Positions 17,967 through 27,572 of a stretch of DNA of 64,000 bases are shown piece by piece. A program made the position numbers and the translations under genes. Each line of letters begins with the position of its first letter. Within the stretch, counting starts at the first letter, position 1. Under the pieces are notes generated by a model that was not told the DNA's origin, did not search any database, and saw only the letters and a program-made list of their open reading frames with translations. The DNA is from Cytophagaceae bacterium (GTDB lineage: Bacteria > Bacteroidota > Bacteroidia > Cytophagales > Flexibacteraceae): contig JAIXYP010000062.1 of assembly GCA_027490155.1 (NCBI GenBank), positions 51,391-115,390 of the forward strand, in the 5' to 3' direction.

Positions 17967-17999
17967 TTTGCTAAGGACCCTAGATCAGCCTTATATTTG
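17967..17999 (+). promoter_or_regulatory. Bacteroidota-type promoter (TTTG-N21-TATATTTG)
   Basis: TTTG at 17967-17970 and TATATTTG at 17992-17999 are separated by 21 bases and match the -33/-7 consensus. The TTG at 17997, the longest start for the following frame, lies inside the -7 box and cannot be a start codon of this transcript. Confidence 0.7.
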
Positions 18000-18107
18000 T
18001 ACTACCGACCATCACAAAGTTTGGTGATGCCAATCGCTGCCAAGCACCAGAGCAGGCATGGTCTCAAGTTCGCCCAGTCTCCTTGCCTCTCCCCAGCACC
18101 AACGCCC

Positions 18108-18944
18108 ATGACCGACACCGAAGTCCGCGCACTTGTATCGCTTATTGCGGATAATGACCGTGAGGTGCGTGGGCACGTCGAGGAGCAGCTAATGCTGATG
18201 GGGGAGACCGCCATCCCGTGGTTAGAGCAGGAGCTGGATACCGCTTCGTTTGACGGCGAGCTGCAGGACCGCATCGTGAACCTGATCCATAAGCTCCAGT
18301 TTGATGTCCTGATCCAGCGCCTCCAGAACTGGCATCTGCTTGGTGGTACAGACCTCCTGCAGGGGATGTGGATCGTGAGCACATACCAATATCCAGACCT
18401 TGATATCGCGACCTTAAGGCAGGTGATCGACCGCCTTTATTACGAAACCTGGCTGCAATTGCGGGACGACATGAACCCGTATGACCAGATCCGGATTCTG
18501 AACCAAGTATTGCTTGATGAGTTTAAGTTGGGGCCTAATAGCCGCAATTTTCAGTCCCCCGGCAATAGTATGATCAATGTCGTGATCGAAAGCAAAAAGG
18601 GCAACCCCATTACCCTTTGTGTGATCTATATGTTGGTGGCCCAAAAGCTCGGTTTGCCAATCTATGGGGTCAATTTGCCCAATATGTTTATCCTGACCTA
18701 CAAGACCCTTAATACACAGTTTTATATCAATGTCTTTAATCGGGGGATTATCTTTAGTCGACAAGATATTGAAAACTATATCCGCACCCTCAAAATACAA
18801 CCGATAGAAGTGTTTTTTGAGCCCTGCACAACAGTTGATATCATCAGAAGGGTCTTGCGTAACCTAATAGGATCCTTCGAGCACCTAGGCGAACATTATA
18901 AAGTCGAGGAAGTTACCCGGCTCAAGGATTTGTTGGATGATTGA
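18108..18944 (+). CDS. SirB1-type transglutaminase-like protein
   Basis: A 278-residue protein from ATG 18108. The central part has the transglutaminase-core-2 / SirB1 signature: GNPITLCVIYMLVAQKLGLPI, then YGVNLPNMFILTYK, in which a Cys aligns with the usual nucleophile region. The N-terminal ~80 residues are helical and HEAT-like (GETAIPWLEQELD). The enzymatic role of this family is not established and many members are thought to be inactive. The frame stays open to 17997, but the promoter box there excludes it. Copy R3 of the repeat follows 19 bases after the stop. Confidence 0.8.
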   Translation: MTDTEVRALVSLIADNDREVRGHVEEQLMLMGETAIPWLEQELDTASFDGELQDRIVNLIHKLQFDVLIQRLQNWHLLGGTDLLQGMWIVSTYQYPDLDIATLRQVIDRLYYETWLQLRDDMNPYDQIRILNQVLLDEFKLGPNSRNFQSPGNSMINVVIESKKGNPITLCVIYMLVAQKLGLPIYGVNLPNMFILTYKTLNTQFYINVFNRGIIFSRQDIENYIRTLKIQPIEVFFEPCTTVDIIRRVLRNLIGSFEHLGEHYKVEEVTRLKDLLDD

Positions 18945-18963
18945 TTGGGTGTGACTGTAATTT

Positions 18964-19111
18964 GTCTGAGCTAGGATTTTAGAAAAAAGATTTAACGGAT
19001 TGATGGGATGGGGTTGCGTATGCCTCAAAGTCAGGCACCTAATGCCTATGTGAGGATTTGTACAAACGCATCCCCAAAATCCGTCCTATCCACTTAATCC
19101 GAGTTCAGATA
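18964..19111. repeat. Dispersed ~148 bp repeat, copy R3
   Basis: It begins GTCTGAGCTAGGATTTT and ends TTAATCCGAGTTCAGAT, so the two ends are imperfect inverted repeats. Near the middle CCTCAAAGTCAGGCACC is shared with copy R4. It sits between convergent genes, 19 bases after one stop and 18 bases from the other. Confidence 0.8.
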
Positions 19112-19129
19112 AGCACAAAGGACCAATAC

Positions 19130-22057
19130 CTACTCCCGCACCACACGGTTAGTACCTTCCGGCCCTTTGATGAGGTAGAGGCCCGGTGGCTGTGCCGATA
19201 GGTCTATGGATTGGTCCGGTTGGATTTTCCGTTGCAACACAAGATGCCCCATCATGTTGAAGACCGAAACCAACTGCTCAGCCTTACCCGTGAATTTGAT
19301 TACGCCTGTTGTTGGGTTGGGGTACCAGTATTGGGTGGGGGACTGGGATTGCAAAGCAGGTAGGCTGGTCGCAAGGGAGGAGACTGTAAATCCAACAAAT
19401 AGAATTCGTTTACCAAATGGGTTGCGACGTGGATGCCAAACCTTAAATGCGATAGCGCCTGACTGCAGAATATCGATGCTATCCCTTCGTTCCACAGTGC
19501 CAGTGATACCTGTAACGTCACCAAGTTTATGTTTGCGATAAGTTCGCCAAGTGGCACCGCAATCTAGGGTATATTGCATATAAATGGTATCACGTGCCAA
19601 CATGGCTGCATCCGTAAATATGCGCTCGTAGGTATATATGCGACCAGCATTTACACGAATAGGTGGCATAACTACACCAAAAGGGGCTGCTGTATTGGAT
19701 GATTGGAGTACGTTGTTATTGCGGGCCCAATAGCCAATTGAATAGCCAAGTAATTTAGGAACTGAATAGTCAAACTCCCATCCGTTGATTAGCGGACGCC
19801 TATTTCTTGTATTGAATAAATTGAGGTTGGAATTAACACCATAACTGTCAAGGTTATCATACCACGGCAAAGGCTGTGGAGCGGCGTTCAAAACTTGATA
19901 GCTGGTGTCATCCCCTCGGTTCTGGAATCCTGGGTGGCTGATCCATGCCGCCGTGTTATAGGTTTGGGCAGCTGTCATATTGGCTCCTTGTGGACCTTCC
20001 AAAACCAAGGTATCATCCGTATAAGGCTGGAGGGGTTTGCGCAGGCGGACCCATTGCGTTCGGTATTCCAGATCGGTACGGAAGCCAAACTCTAGGGAGT
20101 CCAAGGGCAAGGTACCCGTGTTCCGGAAAATGTATCGCAGCGGCAAACCGATGCTATTGCTACAGCCCGCACGATAATAGGCAGGCCAGTCCATAAAGCG
20201 TAGCTCTGCTTCATAAGGACGGTCTAGGCTACCCCAAGTAAAATACTCACCATCTGCAAAGGTGATTTTTGCCATGCGAACATTCCTGTTTGCCAATAGG
20301 CTATCCCGCACGCCGACCATCTTCCATGGGCCAGTGGGGTGAGGAGATTGTGCGATCACGAGATCATTGCGAAAGATCTGGATACTATCATTGACGTTTT
20401 TATGAAAATACAGATTCAAACTATCGGTTGGCCTACTCGCCTGCAAAATCCGGATATAATGCCGCCCAATCAACCGACTTAGTGGCGCTACGGTGCCGGG
20501 GTTAAGGTCTGATGGTTTTTGATCGAAATACTCAAACCTGATACCAGATCGACTATAGTTTTGTATTTGTCCAACATCATACGATAAGGTCCTGAAGTTG
20601 CGTTGTTTACCAATTGATAAGGTGCCATAGCCGAAACCTGTATTGATTACCTTGGTCCCGATACTGCCCAATCTCATGGTATCAAGTTCCCGCACAGCCG
20701 TAGAAAAGGAACCATCCTCTATTTCGACTGAATCCGCTGCCAATGCGAGATGAGTATTTTGATAGCCTAACTCTACTACCTTCAAGTTCGGATTGCCCAC
20801 TAGACTATCAATGTTTTCGGCTTCCACTTTGGCAAGCGTATTGGTGGTGGGCCACTCAAGGCCAGCAAACCTGCGTTTGATCGATGGTTTTCGCCACATA
20901 GAAGGATAGAGGACTTTTAGTCCAGACAGGGCTCCTGTAGCGGGCACACCGATATATTGTCCGTCTATTATTTGGTGAGTTTGCTTTAGGTAATACGGGA
21001 ACAGCCCATAGCCCCTAGCAGCATGTACAAAAGCGACAGTGGGATTAAAATAGCCTGAGTCTAGATAAAGTCCACCGCACGCAATCCAGGGGAAGTTAAT
21101 GGTCGTGGTGCAGGCCTTACATTGCATTACGGTGTGGATATTAAGGGAGTCCATAGGAGGCACTAGGGGCGAACGCGTAACCCTGCGTGTACCTCTCCCT
21201 TGGTATTTGATGATCGTCTGATCAGTGATGACCCTAGAGCCAACATTGCCATTGAACTCTAGATCACCTTTGATCGTCAATGGCCCTGAGACCATATCCT
21301 GTGGCCGCAACACGGTGAATTTATTCAGGTTGGTGATGCCGCCATTCGATAGGCTAAGTCTTGACTTATGCGTCGTTAACCCACGGCCAACTGTCACAAG
21401 GCTAGTCTGGAAACTATTGTTGCTTGAGCAAAACACAGTGGCTGAGTCGTTAATGATAACGGTATCTCCCAACATTGGTACTCGCCCTGCTAGCCATGTA
21501 CTAGGGCTATACCAGCTGCCACCACGGCGTGTGCTAATCATGGTCCGGGGTAGGGCCATGGTGGCTGGTGTAACGCAAACAGAGGCAGAGTCCCAATAGC
21601 CGACGCTAGCGGTCATTAGATAATAGCTCTGGCCAACCGTGAGTCCGCGTGCTACCGAACTAAATTGATTGCCTGGTAGTTGAGAATGAAACTCAATCGC
21701 AACTGATTGAAGTCCATTGCAAGAACCAGCATAGATTTCGTACCCCACGCCTCGCCAATTCTTGTTTAGGCCCACTGTTGCCAACTGAATGTTAATATCT
21801 GTGCTGGTTGCTATGAACTGGAACCAATGGCTTGCCTGTGCCCCTAACACATCCTGGAAAGGCAGCATACCCGAATTTGAAGGCACCCCATCCAAATCTG
21901 GCGGGTCTAAAAAGACGATTTTTTGTGGCTGACAGGTGGAGCTCAGGACCAATGGTGTCGGATTTGCACAGCTAGAGACCGATTGTGGGGCGGCTACCAC
22001 CAATTGGCTTGTACCCCAAAGGGATACAAGCCAAAGTAGTTGAAGAAGAGATTTCAT
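19130..22057 (-). CDS. Large T9SS type A sorting domain protein
   Basis: A 975-residue secreted protein with a signal peptide (MKSLLQLLWLVSLWGTSQLVVAA). The region after residue ~170 has a G8-like start (GGSWYSPSTWLAGRVPMLGDTV) and strands such as LTTHKSRLSLSNGGI, which suggest a beta-helical or surface-stranded passenger. A long stretch of unassigned beta-rich sequence follows. The C-terminal sorting domain is QYWYPNPTTGVIKFTG, then DLSAQPPGLYLIKG, ending NRVVRE. Its start lies 22 bases after the stop of the 22080-24050 gene, so the two are probably one transcript. No enzyme motif is seen. Confidence 0.8.
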   Translation of the reverse strand: MKSLLQLLWLVSLWGTSQLVVAAPQSVSSCANPTPLVLSSTCQPQKIVFLDPPDLDGVPSNSGMLPFQDVLGAQASHWFQFIATSTDINIQLATVGLNKNWRGVGYEIYAGSCNGLQSVAIEFHSQLPGNQFSSVARGLTVGQSYYLMTASVGYWDSASVCVTPATMALPRTMISTRRGGSWYSPSTWLAGRVPMLGDTVIINDSATVFCSSNNSFQTSLVTVGRGLTTHKSRLSLSNGGITNLNKFTVLRPQDMVSGPLTIKGDLEFNGNVGSRVITDQTIIKYQGRGTRRVTRSPLVPPMDSLNIHTVMQCKACTTTINFPWIACGGLYLDSGYFNPTVAFVHAARGYGLFPYYLKQTHQIIDGQYIGVPATGALSGLKVLYPSMWRKPSIKRRFAGLEWPTTNTLAKVEAENIDSLVGNPNLKVVELGYQNTHLALAADSVEIEDGSFSTAVRELDTMRLGSIGTKVINTGFGYGTLSIGKQRNFRTLSYDVGQIQNYSRSGIRFEYFDQKPSDLNPGTVAPLSRLIGRHYIRILQASRPTDSLNLYFHKNVNDSIQIFRNDLVIAQSPHPTGPWKMVGVRDSLLANRNVRMAKITFADGEYFTWGSLDRPYEAELRFMDWPAYYRAGCSNSIGLPLRYIFRNTGTLPLDSLEFGFRTDLEYRTQWVRLRKPLQPYTDDTLVLEGPQGANMTAAQTYNTAAWISHPGFQNRGDDTSYQVLNAAPQPLPWYDNLDSYGVNSNLNLFNTRNRRPLINGWEFDYSVPKLLGYSIGYWARNNNVLQSSNTAAPFGVVMPPIRVNAGRIYTYERIFTDAAMLARDTIYMQYTLDCGATWRTYRKHKLGDVTGITGTVERRDSIDILQSGAIAFKVWHPRRNPFGKRILFVGFTVSSLATSLPALQSQSPTQYWYPNPTTGVIKFTGKAEQLVSVFNMMGHLVLQRKIQPDQSIDLSAQPPGLYLIKGPEGTNRVVRE

Positions 22058-22079
22058 ATCAGATGATGGTCTAGCCTCG

Positions 22080-24050
22080 CTATTGAATGACCAATTTGGA
22101 AATTCTAGTGCCCGTAGGGGTGAAGAATTTGACGGTATAGAGGCCCTGGGCTAGTTTTTGGCTCGTACCATCGACCAGCTTTTTGTCCTTGACCTCAGAC
22201 CGTAAGATGAGCTGGTTCAGCTGTCCATAGATCTCGACACGTTGGACATCGGCATCCTTAACAATCAGCTCTTGGGTGTTGGTGCTAGGGTTAGGATAGA
22301 CTCCCATCCTGATGGCATCAGGATCCACCTCAAAGGTGCAATAGCCTGACATTTGAGTTGAACTCGCAGATTCTAGCTGATCAACCCCTGCAACCTCAGC
22401 AGCCAATCGGCCTCTAAACGTATTCGGACTTGGGTCCTTATCTACCCAGAAATATCCCCGCATGGTGCCCGTATTGCGGCTTGCTATTGATGGGTATAGC
22501 TGACTATTGTCGGTCGTGCTATTGACGATCGAATAAGACGTGCCATTTACGTTCAGAAGGGTACCGCCTGAATTGAAATTATAGTCCTTGGCTACAATCT
22601 CACGATCGCCATTTGTGCTGCCAAGGTCGCCATCCCATATAGCGGTCACCCTATTTTCGCCAGAGTTATAGGCAACGGCAGCATTGGCAACAGGGTTGAC
22701 AATCACATCCGATTGATTGTTGGCTCTACGCAGGCCCCAATTAGTGCCATGATACCAATATAGCCCTACACTACCTGGCGCTAGGATGGTCTCGAGTTCA
22801 CAGTTGTAAACAGCACCGGAGGTACTTAAAATCACAACATAGTCTCTGATATTGTTGCCAATATTGTTGGTGGCGGCTACTCTGGGGATATCACCATATA
22901 GGCTTGACCAATCGTCCTTATAGCTTGCCGTAATTCCACCTCGGTTATTATTTAGTCCCGTATAATAACAGCCGCCAATCGGTATTTGTGTGGTTATTAA
23001 GTGAGGATCCGAAATAGGCTCGACAAGTGTGTTGCTATACCGAAAGTAAGCATAAGTGATGACAGGTTTTCCAGAAGATGGCTGCTGTGAAATGGCCACG
23101 TCTGCTGCTTGATAAAAGTAATTGTCAAAGTTGCGTTCAGATTTGGATGCAATGCAATCACCGAAAAATGAACCAGAGCGTATACTCCCTAAAGTCCCTC
23201 CATTTCTATAAAGGTATTTTCCAGTAAGCTCTTCCCGATTGTAATCACACTTTCCTTGATAGCATTGAGTCGAAATATTGCCTTGGGCACTCATAACATT
23301 TCCTTGACGCCATTTGATGCAGAGGTTCGCAGACGTTAAAACCATAAAATCCGCAAAGTCCGATGTTGCCTTAAACGGCGTACCAACTATGGCGTCTTCA
23401 ACCCAAGTGATGACCACATCACCATTTTCGTTCGCATCCACATTGGGGCTTTTGCAATGTCGGCTAAACATAAAGTCCTTGGTCCCAGATATACTTCCAA
23501 GTGGCCAATATACAAAGTTGCCAAAAGCAGTTACTGGTGCTCTTTCATCTCCAGGTTCTAAAGCGAAGCCTAACCCATTCGTTGGATTGACGCTGCTACA
23601 AGTGCTTTCCAATAAGGTCACTTCGATATTCAAAGGATTGCAAATCACACTAAAGTTGTAGTAGTGTACACGATTTGTCATAGGACTAATGCCCACTAGG
23701 ATTGCATAGACATTGCCATTGTGTTTGGTCAAGGCAATATCAGGGTCCTTAAGTCCATCAATCTCAGGATATTGAGGATTATCGATTGCCCATTGTTTGA
23801 AGGATTTTCCTCCATTCGTTCCATTGAACTCTTTCCAGTAGATGCCGCCTTGGTCACCATCACTGGTGCTGAACTGGAGCAGGTGTCCTTGGTCATTCAT
23901 GATCACATCGGTGCCAGTATTGAAGGACTTGTCGTTGTTCCATGGCGTTGCAACTGCTTCAAAGTAAGGCTCCTCTGCTGTGGCAGGTGTCAAATACTGT
24001 CCACGCCCACCAAAAGACAGCAACATCGCTACGAGGTAGGAGAAAAACAT
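22080..24050 (-). CDS. T9SS type A sorting domain protein with possible switchable start
   Basis: From ATG 24050 this is a 656-residue secreted protein. The hydrophobic start (MFFSYLVAMLLSFGG) lacks the usual basic n-region. An ATG at 24144 would give a 31-codon extension with basic residues, in frame only if the C tract at 24123-24132 had 9 or 12 bases instead of 10. The passenger has many Asn/Gly-rich strands (NDKSFNTGTDVIMNDQGHLL, NSTTDNSQLYPSIASRN) without a recognised enzyme motif. The C-terminus is a type A sorting domain: GVYPNPSTNTQELIVKD, then LAQGLYTVKFFTPTG, ending KLVIQ. It is upstream of, and probably co-transcribed with, the 19130-22057 gene. Confidence 0.8.
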   Translation of the reverse strand: MFFSYLVAMLLSFGGRGQYLTPATAEEPYFEAVATPWNNDKSFNTGTDVIMNDQGHLLQFSTSDGDQGGIYWKEFNGTNGGKSFKQWAIDNPQYPEIDGLKDPDIALTKHNGNVYAILVGISPMTNRVHYYNFSVICNPLNIEVTLLESTCSSVNPTNGLGFALEPGDERAPVTAFGNFVYWPLGSISGTKDFMFSRHCKSPNVDANENGDVVITWVEDAIVGTPFKATSDFADFMVLTSANLCIKWRQGNVMSAQGNISTQCYQGKCDYNREELTGKYLYRNGGTLGSIRSGSFFGDCIASKSERNFDNYFYQAADVAISQQPSSGKPVITYAYFRYSNTLVEPISDPHLITTQIPIGGCYYTGLNNNRGGITASYKDDWSSLYGDIPRVAATNNIGNNIRDYVVILSTSGAVYNCELETILAPGSVGLYWYHGTNWGLRRANNQSDVIVNPVANAAVAYNSGENRVTAIWDGDLGSTNGDREIVAKDYNFNSGGTLLNVNGTSYSIVNSTTDNSQLYPSIASRNTGTMRGYFWVDKDPSPNTFRGRLAAEVAGVDQLESASSTQMSGYCTFEVDPDAIRMGVYPNPSTNTQELIVKDADVQRVEIYGQLNQLILRSEVKDKKLVDGTSQKLAQGLYTVKFFTPTGTRISKLVIQ

Positions 24051-24122
24051 CAGGTACGGATGGCTGCGAAAAAGACTTGGACGACTAGCAGCATTTAGCT
24101 GCGCTTTGGCACGAAGATTGAT

Positions 24123-24132
24123 GGGGGGGGGG
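24123..24132 (-). repeat. C10 tract in the 5' region of the 22080-24050 gene
   Basis: Ten consecutive G on the plus strand, C10 on the coding strand, between ATG 24144 and ATG 24050. The upstream frame reads ATG AAA AAT TTA then C's; with 10 C's it ends at a TAG about 17 codons later, while 9 or 12 C's would join it to the gene. Homopolymer length could vary by slippage, or the count could be a sequencing error. Confidence 0.8.
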
Positions 24133-24211
24133 TAAATTTTTCATGGAATTTGGAGGTGTTAAAGGTTTAACCAAATATTGCGGTCTGTTTTCACAAATCC
24201 TACTAATCATG

Positions 24212-24219
24212 CAAAAATA
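24212..24219 (-). promoter_or_regulatory. Possible -7 box for the 22080-24050 gene
   Basis: The minus strand reads TATTTTTG, fitting TAnnTTTG. A start site near 24205 would leave 61 bases to ATG 24144 and 155 to ATG 24050. No -33 TTG is evident. Confidence 0.3.
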
Positions 24220-24243
24220 AATTTGTTCTTGCGTTTTAAGCGC

Positions 24244-24374
24244 GTGTGAGCAGATTTCAAGATTTGGGCTTCTAGGATGACGAACTAGTACGCGATGCCA
24301 GATACCTCTAAGTCAGGCACCTAGTACTTATATGAGCATGAGTACACACGAATCCTCTTAATCCTAGTTCAGAC
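24244..24374. repeat. Dispersed repeat, degenerate copy R4
   Basis: The right end reads ACACACGAATCC, then TTAATCCTAGTTCAGAC, a close match to the ends of the other copies. The middle shares TAAGTCAGGCACCTA with R3. The left end (GTGTGAGCAGATT) is degenerate, giving about 131 bp. It lies 37 bases from the stop of the metzincin gene. A partial second end (ACACGAATCCCAGTCCAGAC) follows at about 24380. Confidence 0.65.
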
Positions 24375-24411
24375 AAGCAAACACGAATCCCAGTCCAGAC
24401 AACTCAATCCC

Positions 24412-27400
24412 CTACTCAATCACCAAACGTTGCATCTGGCTGCCAACTTTTACGAAGTAAAGCCCATTAGCCAATCCACTTAGGTCAATGGTTTGCGTCT
24501 CAGCAGCTTGGTCGGCCATGAGGGTCATCACTTGGCGCCCGATGGCATCAAGCACCAGGATGTCCGTAGGGCGTTGTGCTTGATCCCATGTCAGGGTCAC
24601 GATGCCAGTGCTCGGGTTCGGGTATAGCCTGAGGCTATTGTAACCAGCTATTGGCAAGCTTGTCGTCGTGAAAACCGAAGAGTAGTCTGACGGGCAGTTG
24701 GGACCATAGATTTTGGCCCGCACCCCCGATTGCAACGGGATGCTCGGGGCAGTAGCAAACGGAACGGTACCTGTGCTTGTGAACCACTCAGTCCGGACCG
24801 AAGGCCCAGCAGTTAGGCGATTGCCCACCTGGGTGATGGTCGGGCGCGAGGTACTGGTCAAGGTATTGATCTTGATCGGCATCCGGACAGACTCGCAACC
24901 AAGGCTGGTGATTCGCCAGTTGAAGAAGTAGAAGTAGACATCGTTTTTGTCTGGCATAAAGCTACCCGTCAGGATGCTAACGACATTCGGCACGGTGTAC
25001 GGGAAGGTTACACCATTCATGACACGCCAGAGGCCCATGCCTGTGCTGCCCTCAGCATCGATGTAGTATTGGCCTGGCTGCAATGTCACCCCACCAGTTG
25101 CGATTATGTGTTTGCCATCTGATGGCAAAGTATAGTCATTGCTGAGGAAAACTAGGTCCGTTTGGGTAGGGTATTCGCGGCGTTTGATAGAGAATGCGAA
25201 AATGCCTGGCCCATCCGTGAAAATGTCAAAACTATCCAAACGAATCGGGGTCAGCACACGGAACAACAGACCGCGGCTATAACGTTGGCGGAAGTTGCCA
25301 CCATTACCTGTATCGATACCAGCCCGCATTTTCACTTGGGTCTGCTTAGTAAGATAATAGGTTGTGGTGTCGGCCAAGTTAGGGGTTGTATAGGTGCTGC
25401 CAGTTGCCAATGATGTGCTGGCAGAGGTGCTAGCAAACCAGCTGAACAAATCGGTGGCAGCAGTTGCACCCCGCGGCCTGAGTGTGACAGGGCCACCTTG
25501 GCAGCCTACGGTATCATATCCGATGGTCAGAAGTTGGTTTGAGATCCGGATGCTATCAGGACTAATGCGGTCGCGTTTGGTGCCATCGCCAACCAAAAGA
25601 TAGAATTGATTATGTCCGCTGATAGTAGGAATCCGGCCTTTGAGGTTGATTAGGTTATTAGCACCTAATCTACCCGTACCGATGTTGACTGGGGTGGCAG
25701 TAGGCTGGTTCGTTGGCTGCATCCAGAGGCTGAAGTTGGTGTTGGCAGGGCTGCCGGCTACGTTTAGCACAGAGGCCGAAACGGAGTCCCCAACGCAATA
25801 GGCTTTGTTGAAGGCATTGTCTGCACTAGGGTAGCAGTTCACGACGACATCGACCGAGCGGGTATTGGTGCTACAACCACCAATATCCCCAACAAGGGTG
25901 TAACGACCTGCCTGTAGGTTGGTGATGGACGGGATCGAGAATCTAGGGCCTGTAGCCCTAAAGCCATTCGGCCCGGTCCAGGTCCAGACGATGCCTGTGC
26001 CAGCAGAGTCAATACCGACATTGAGGGCCTGCCCAGCACAAACAGGGCTGTTGCTGCTGAACGAATAGAATGGTGCGCGGTCGCCCGTCAAACAAGGAGC
26101 ATTGGCATACGTATCCCGCAGGACGAAGCCAGGCAATGGGCCAAAGCCTTGGGTCAGGTCAATGCTAGCGAGCAGGTGGCAATAGCTCATGATGGTGCCG
26201 ATCTTCGGGATGGGCGGACCTTGGTAACATTGGCCCTCAACAGCGACGCAGGTGTCAATAGGCGCTGTGGTTGTAGCGCCGATGGACGTAGGCCAGTTGC
26301 AGTTGTGCGTATGGAGCGATCCGAAGTTATGCCCCAGCTCGTGGGCCACAACAGACGAGTTCCAGGTATAGATAGGTAGCGGGGCCAAGTTGTTGGACAC
26401 GATACTCAGCCCAACATTAAAGGTCGAACAAACGGCGTTTAGATAAGCAATGCCACCTGCTGATGTCTGGTTAAGGTCAAGGCCCGATAACAAATGAACC
26501 AGATCCGCTGGCGTATTGCCACCTTTTAGCTGCTGCAAGGTCTGGAGTTGCTGCGCACTGTTGAGGTCGGCATACGGGTCTTGTTGGTCCCACATCAAAA
26601 GGGATTGCAGGCCGAGTGCGACCCCCTCGTTAGCATATTGTTGCTGAACGAGGTTGAAGAGAGCAATCGCAAATCGTTTAACGGCATTGGTGTCATTGCC
26701 ATAACGCAGGAACAAGGCATGATCAGTCTCGACATCGATGCTTACTTGGCGGCAGGCACTCGTTGTTTGTTTGTTGCCAACACTAGGGGCCTTGAGTTGA
26801 TGGGCGAAAGTGCGTTTCAGTTTCGCAAGGGCTTCAGCAAAGTTGGGTAAGGACTCGTCATCCGCACAGCGCAGGTCATGTGGCCGGACTAAGTCACGGT
26901 CGTTATACAGCACATAGACAGGGGCCATTTTGCCAGTTTGGTCTTTGCGCATTAGCCCAGGCAGCAACCCCAAGGTATAGTTACCAGCCGAGGTCGCGAA
27001 TTGCCCATAAATCTCCTCCTTGAAAATCGTCATGGCGGCCAAAGTTGTTTTGTTGGCCTCGATCGGTTTGCCATCTGCCAACACCCGCCCCTGATAGCTT
27101 AGGCCATGGTCTTGATTGGTCGATTGTTGGTTGGGGCCTTTGCTGGCAGTGGAAATGCGGAAGCCAGGCTTGGTTAGCGCTGCAGTGTTGACCGATATAT
27201 CCCAGTCGCCCCCTTTTGGCATCGCATCAGCAAGACGGACCCTGATTTGGCTTGGTTTGTCTTGGACGATCTGTTGCCAGACGGCACTGTTTGGTTGCAG
27301 CAAAATCACCTGATTCACCTTACCCTTAAGCTCGGCGGGTAGCTCGGCACCCATCGGGCTAATCACCCTAAAAAGGGATTCACCTTCAGCAGCTACCACG

Positions 27401-27495
27401 GGTTGTGACCAATACCCGAGGCTGAGAAGCAGTACAAATGAAAGCAACCACGCGCTGGGGAGTTGCTTGGTTTGAAGTCGTAGATTAGTTGCCAT
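24412..27495 (-). CDS. Secreted metzincin-type metalloprotease with T9SS sorting domain
   Basis: A 1027-residue secreted zinc protease. Start ATG 27495 begins MATNLRLQTKQLPSAWLLSF, a signal peptide with a basic n-region. The catalytic domain carries HELGHNFGSLH near residue 384 (HExxHxxGxxH) and a Met-turn GTIMSYCH, features of the reprolysin-like (M12B) metzincins. Several Cys residues suggest disulfides. Downstream are Ig/PKD-like segments (SVCAGQALNVGIDSAGTG, and CVGDSVSASVLNVAG). The C-terminal type A sorting domain is LRLYPNPSTGIVTLTWD, then DLSGLANGLYFVKVG, ending RLVIE. The longer frame to 27567 begins in a promoter box. It would act as a surface or secreted protease. Confidence 0.88.
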   Translation of the reverse strand: MATNLRLQTKQLPSAWLLSFVLLLSLGYWSQPVVAAEGESLFRVISPMGAELPAELKGKVNQVILLQPNSAVWQQIVQDKPSQIRVRLADAMPKGGDWDISVNTAALTKPGFRISTASKGPNQQSTNQDHGLSYQGRVLADGKPIEANKTTLAAMTIFKEEIYGQFATSAGNYTLGLLPGLMRKDQTGKMAPVYVLYNDRDLVRPHDLRCADDESLPNFAEALAKLKRTFAHQLKAPSVGNKQTTSACRQVSIDVETDHALFLRYGNDTNAVKRFAIALFNLVQQQYANEGVALGLQSLLMWDQQDPYADLNSAQQLQTLQQLKGGNTPADLVHLLSGLDLNQTSAGGIAYLNAVCSTFNVGLSIVSNNLAPLPIYTWNSSVVAHELGHNFGSLHTHNCNWPTSIGATTTAPIDTCVAVEGQCYQGPPIPKIGTIMSYCHLLASIDLTQGFGPLPGFVLRDTYANAPCLTGDRAPFYSFSSNSPVCAGQALNVGIDSAGTGIVWTWTGPNGFRATGPRFSIPSITNLQAGRYTLVGDIGGCSTNTRSVDVVVNCYPSADNAFNKAYCVGDSVSASVLNVAGSPANTNFSLWMQPTNQPTATPVNIGTGRLGANNLINLKGRIPTISGHNQFYLLVGDGTKRDRISPDSIRISNQLLTIGYDTVGCQGGPVTLRPRGATAATDLFSWFASTSASTSLATGSTYTTPNLADTTTYYLTKQTQVKMRAGIDTGNGGNFRQRYSRGLLFRVLTPIRLDSFDIFTDGPGIFAFSIKRREYPTQTDLVFLSNDYTLPSDGKHIIATGGVTLQPGQYYIDAEGSTGMGLWRVMNGVTFPYTVPNVVSILTGSFMPDKNDVYFYFFNWRITSLGCESVRMPIKINTLTSTSRPTITQVGNRLTAGPSVRTEWFTSTGTVPFATAPSIPLQSGVRAKIYGPNCPSDYSSVFTTTSLPIAGYNSLRLYPNPSTGIVTLTWDQAQRPTDILVLDAIGRQVMTLMADQAAETQTIDLSGLANGLYFVKVGSQMQRLVIE

Positions 27496-27564
27496 AGAGC
27501 TGGTATTGATGTTCGGGAAGGGTTTGGTGTATTGGTTTAGCAAAAATAAACTTGGTAGTCTTGA

Positions 27565-27572
27565 CAAATATA
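27565..27572 (-). promoter_or_regulatory. -7 promoter box (TATATTTG) for the metzincin gene
   Basis: The minus strand reads TATATTTG, a perfect TAnnTTTG. A TTG lies about 16 bases upstream, shorter than usual. The leader to ATG 27495 would be about 60 bases. Confidence 0.5.

Noticed and set aside
17997..18107. N-terminal extension of the SirB1-type gene from TTG 17997
   Set aside because: The TTG lies in the -7 box of a good promoter, so the extension would not be in the transcript's coding region.
27496..27567. N-terminal extension of the metzincin gene from TTG 27567
   Set aside because: The TTG is part of TATATTTG, and ATG 27495 gives a proper signal peptide.
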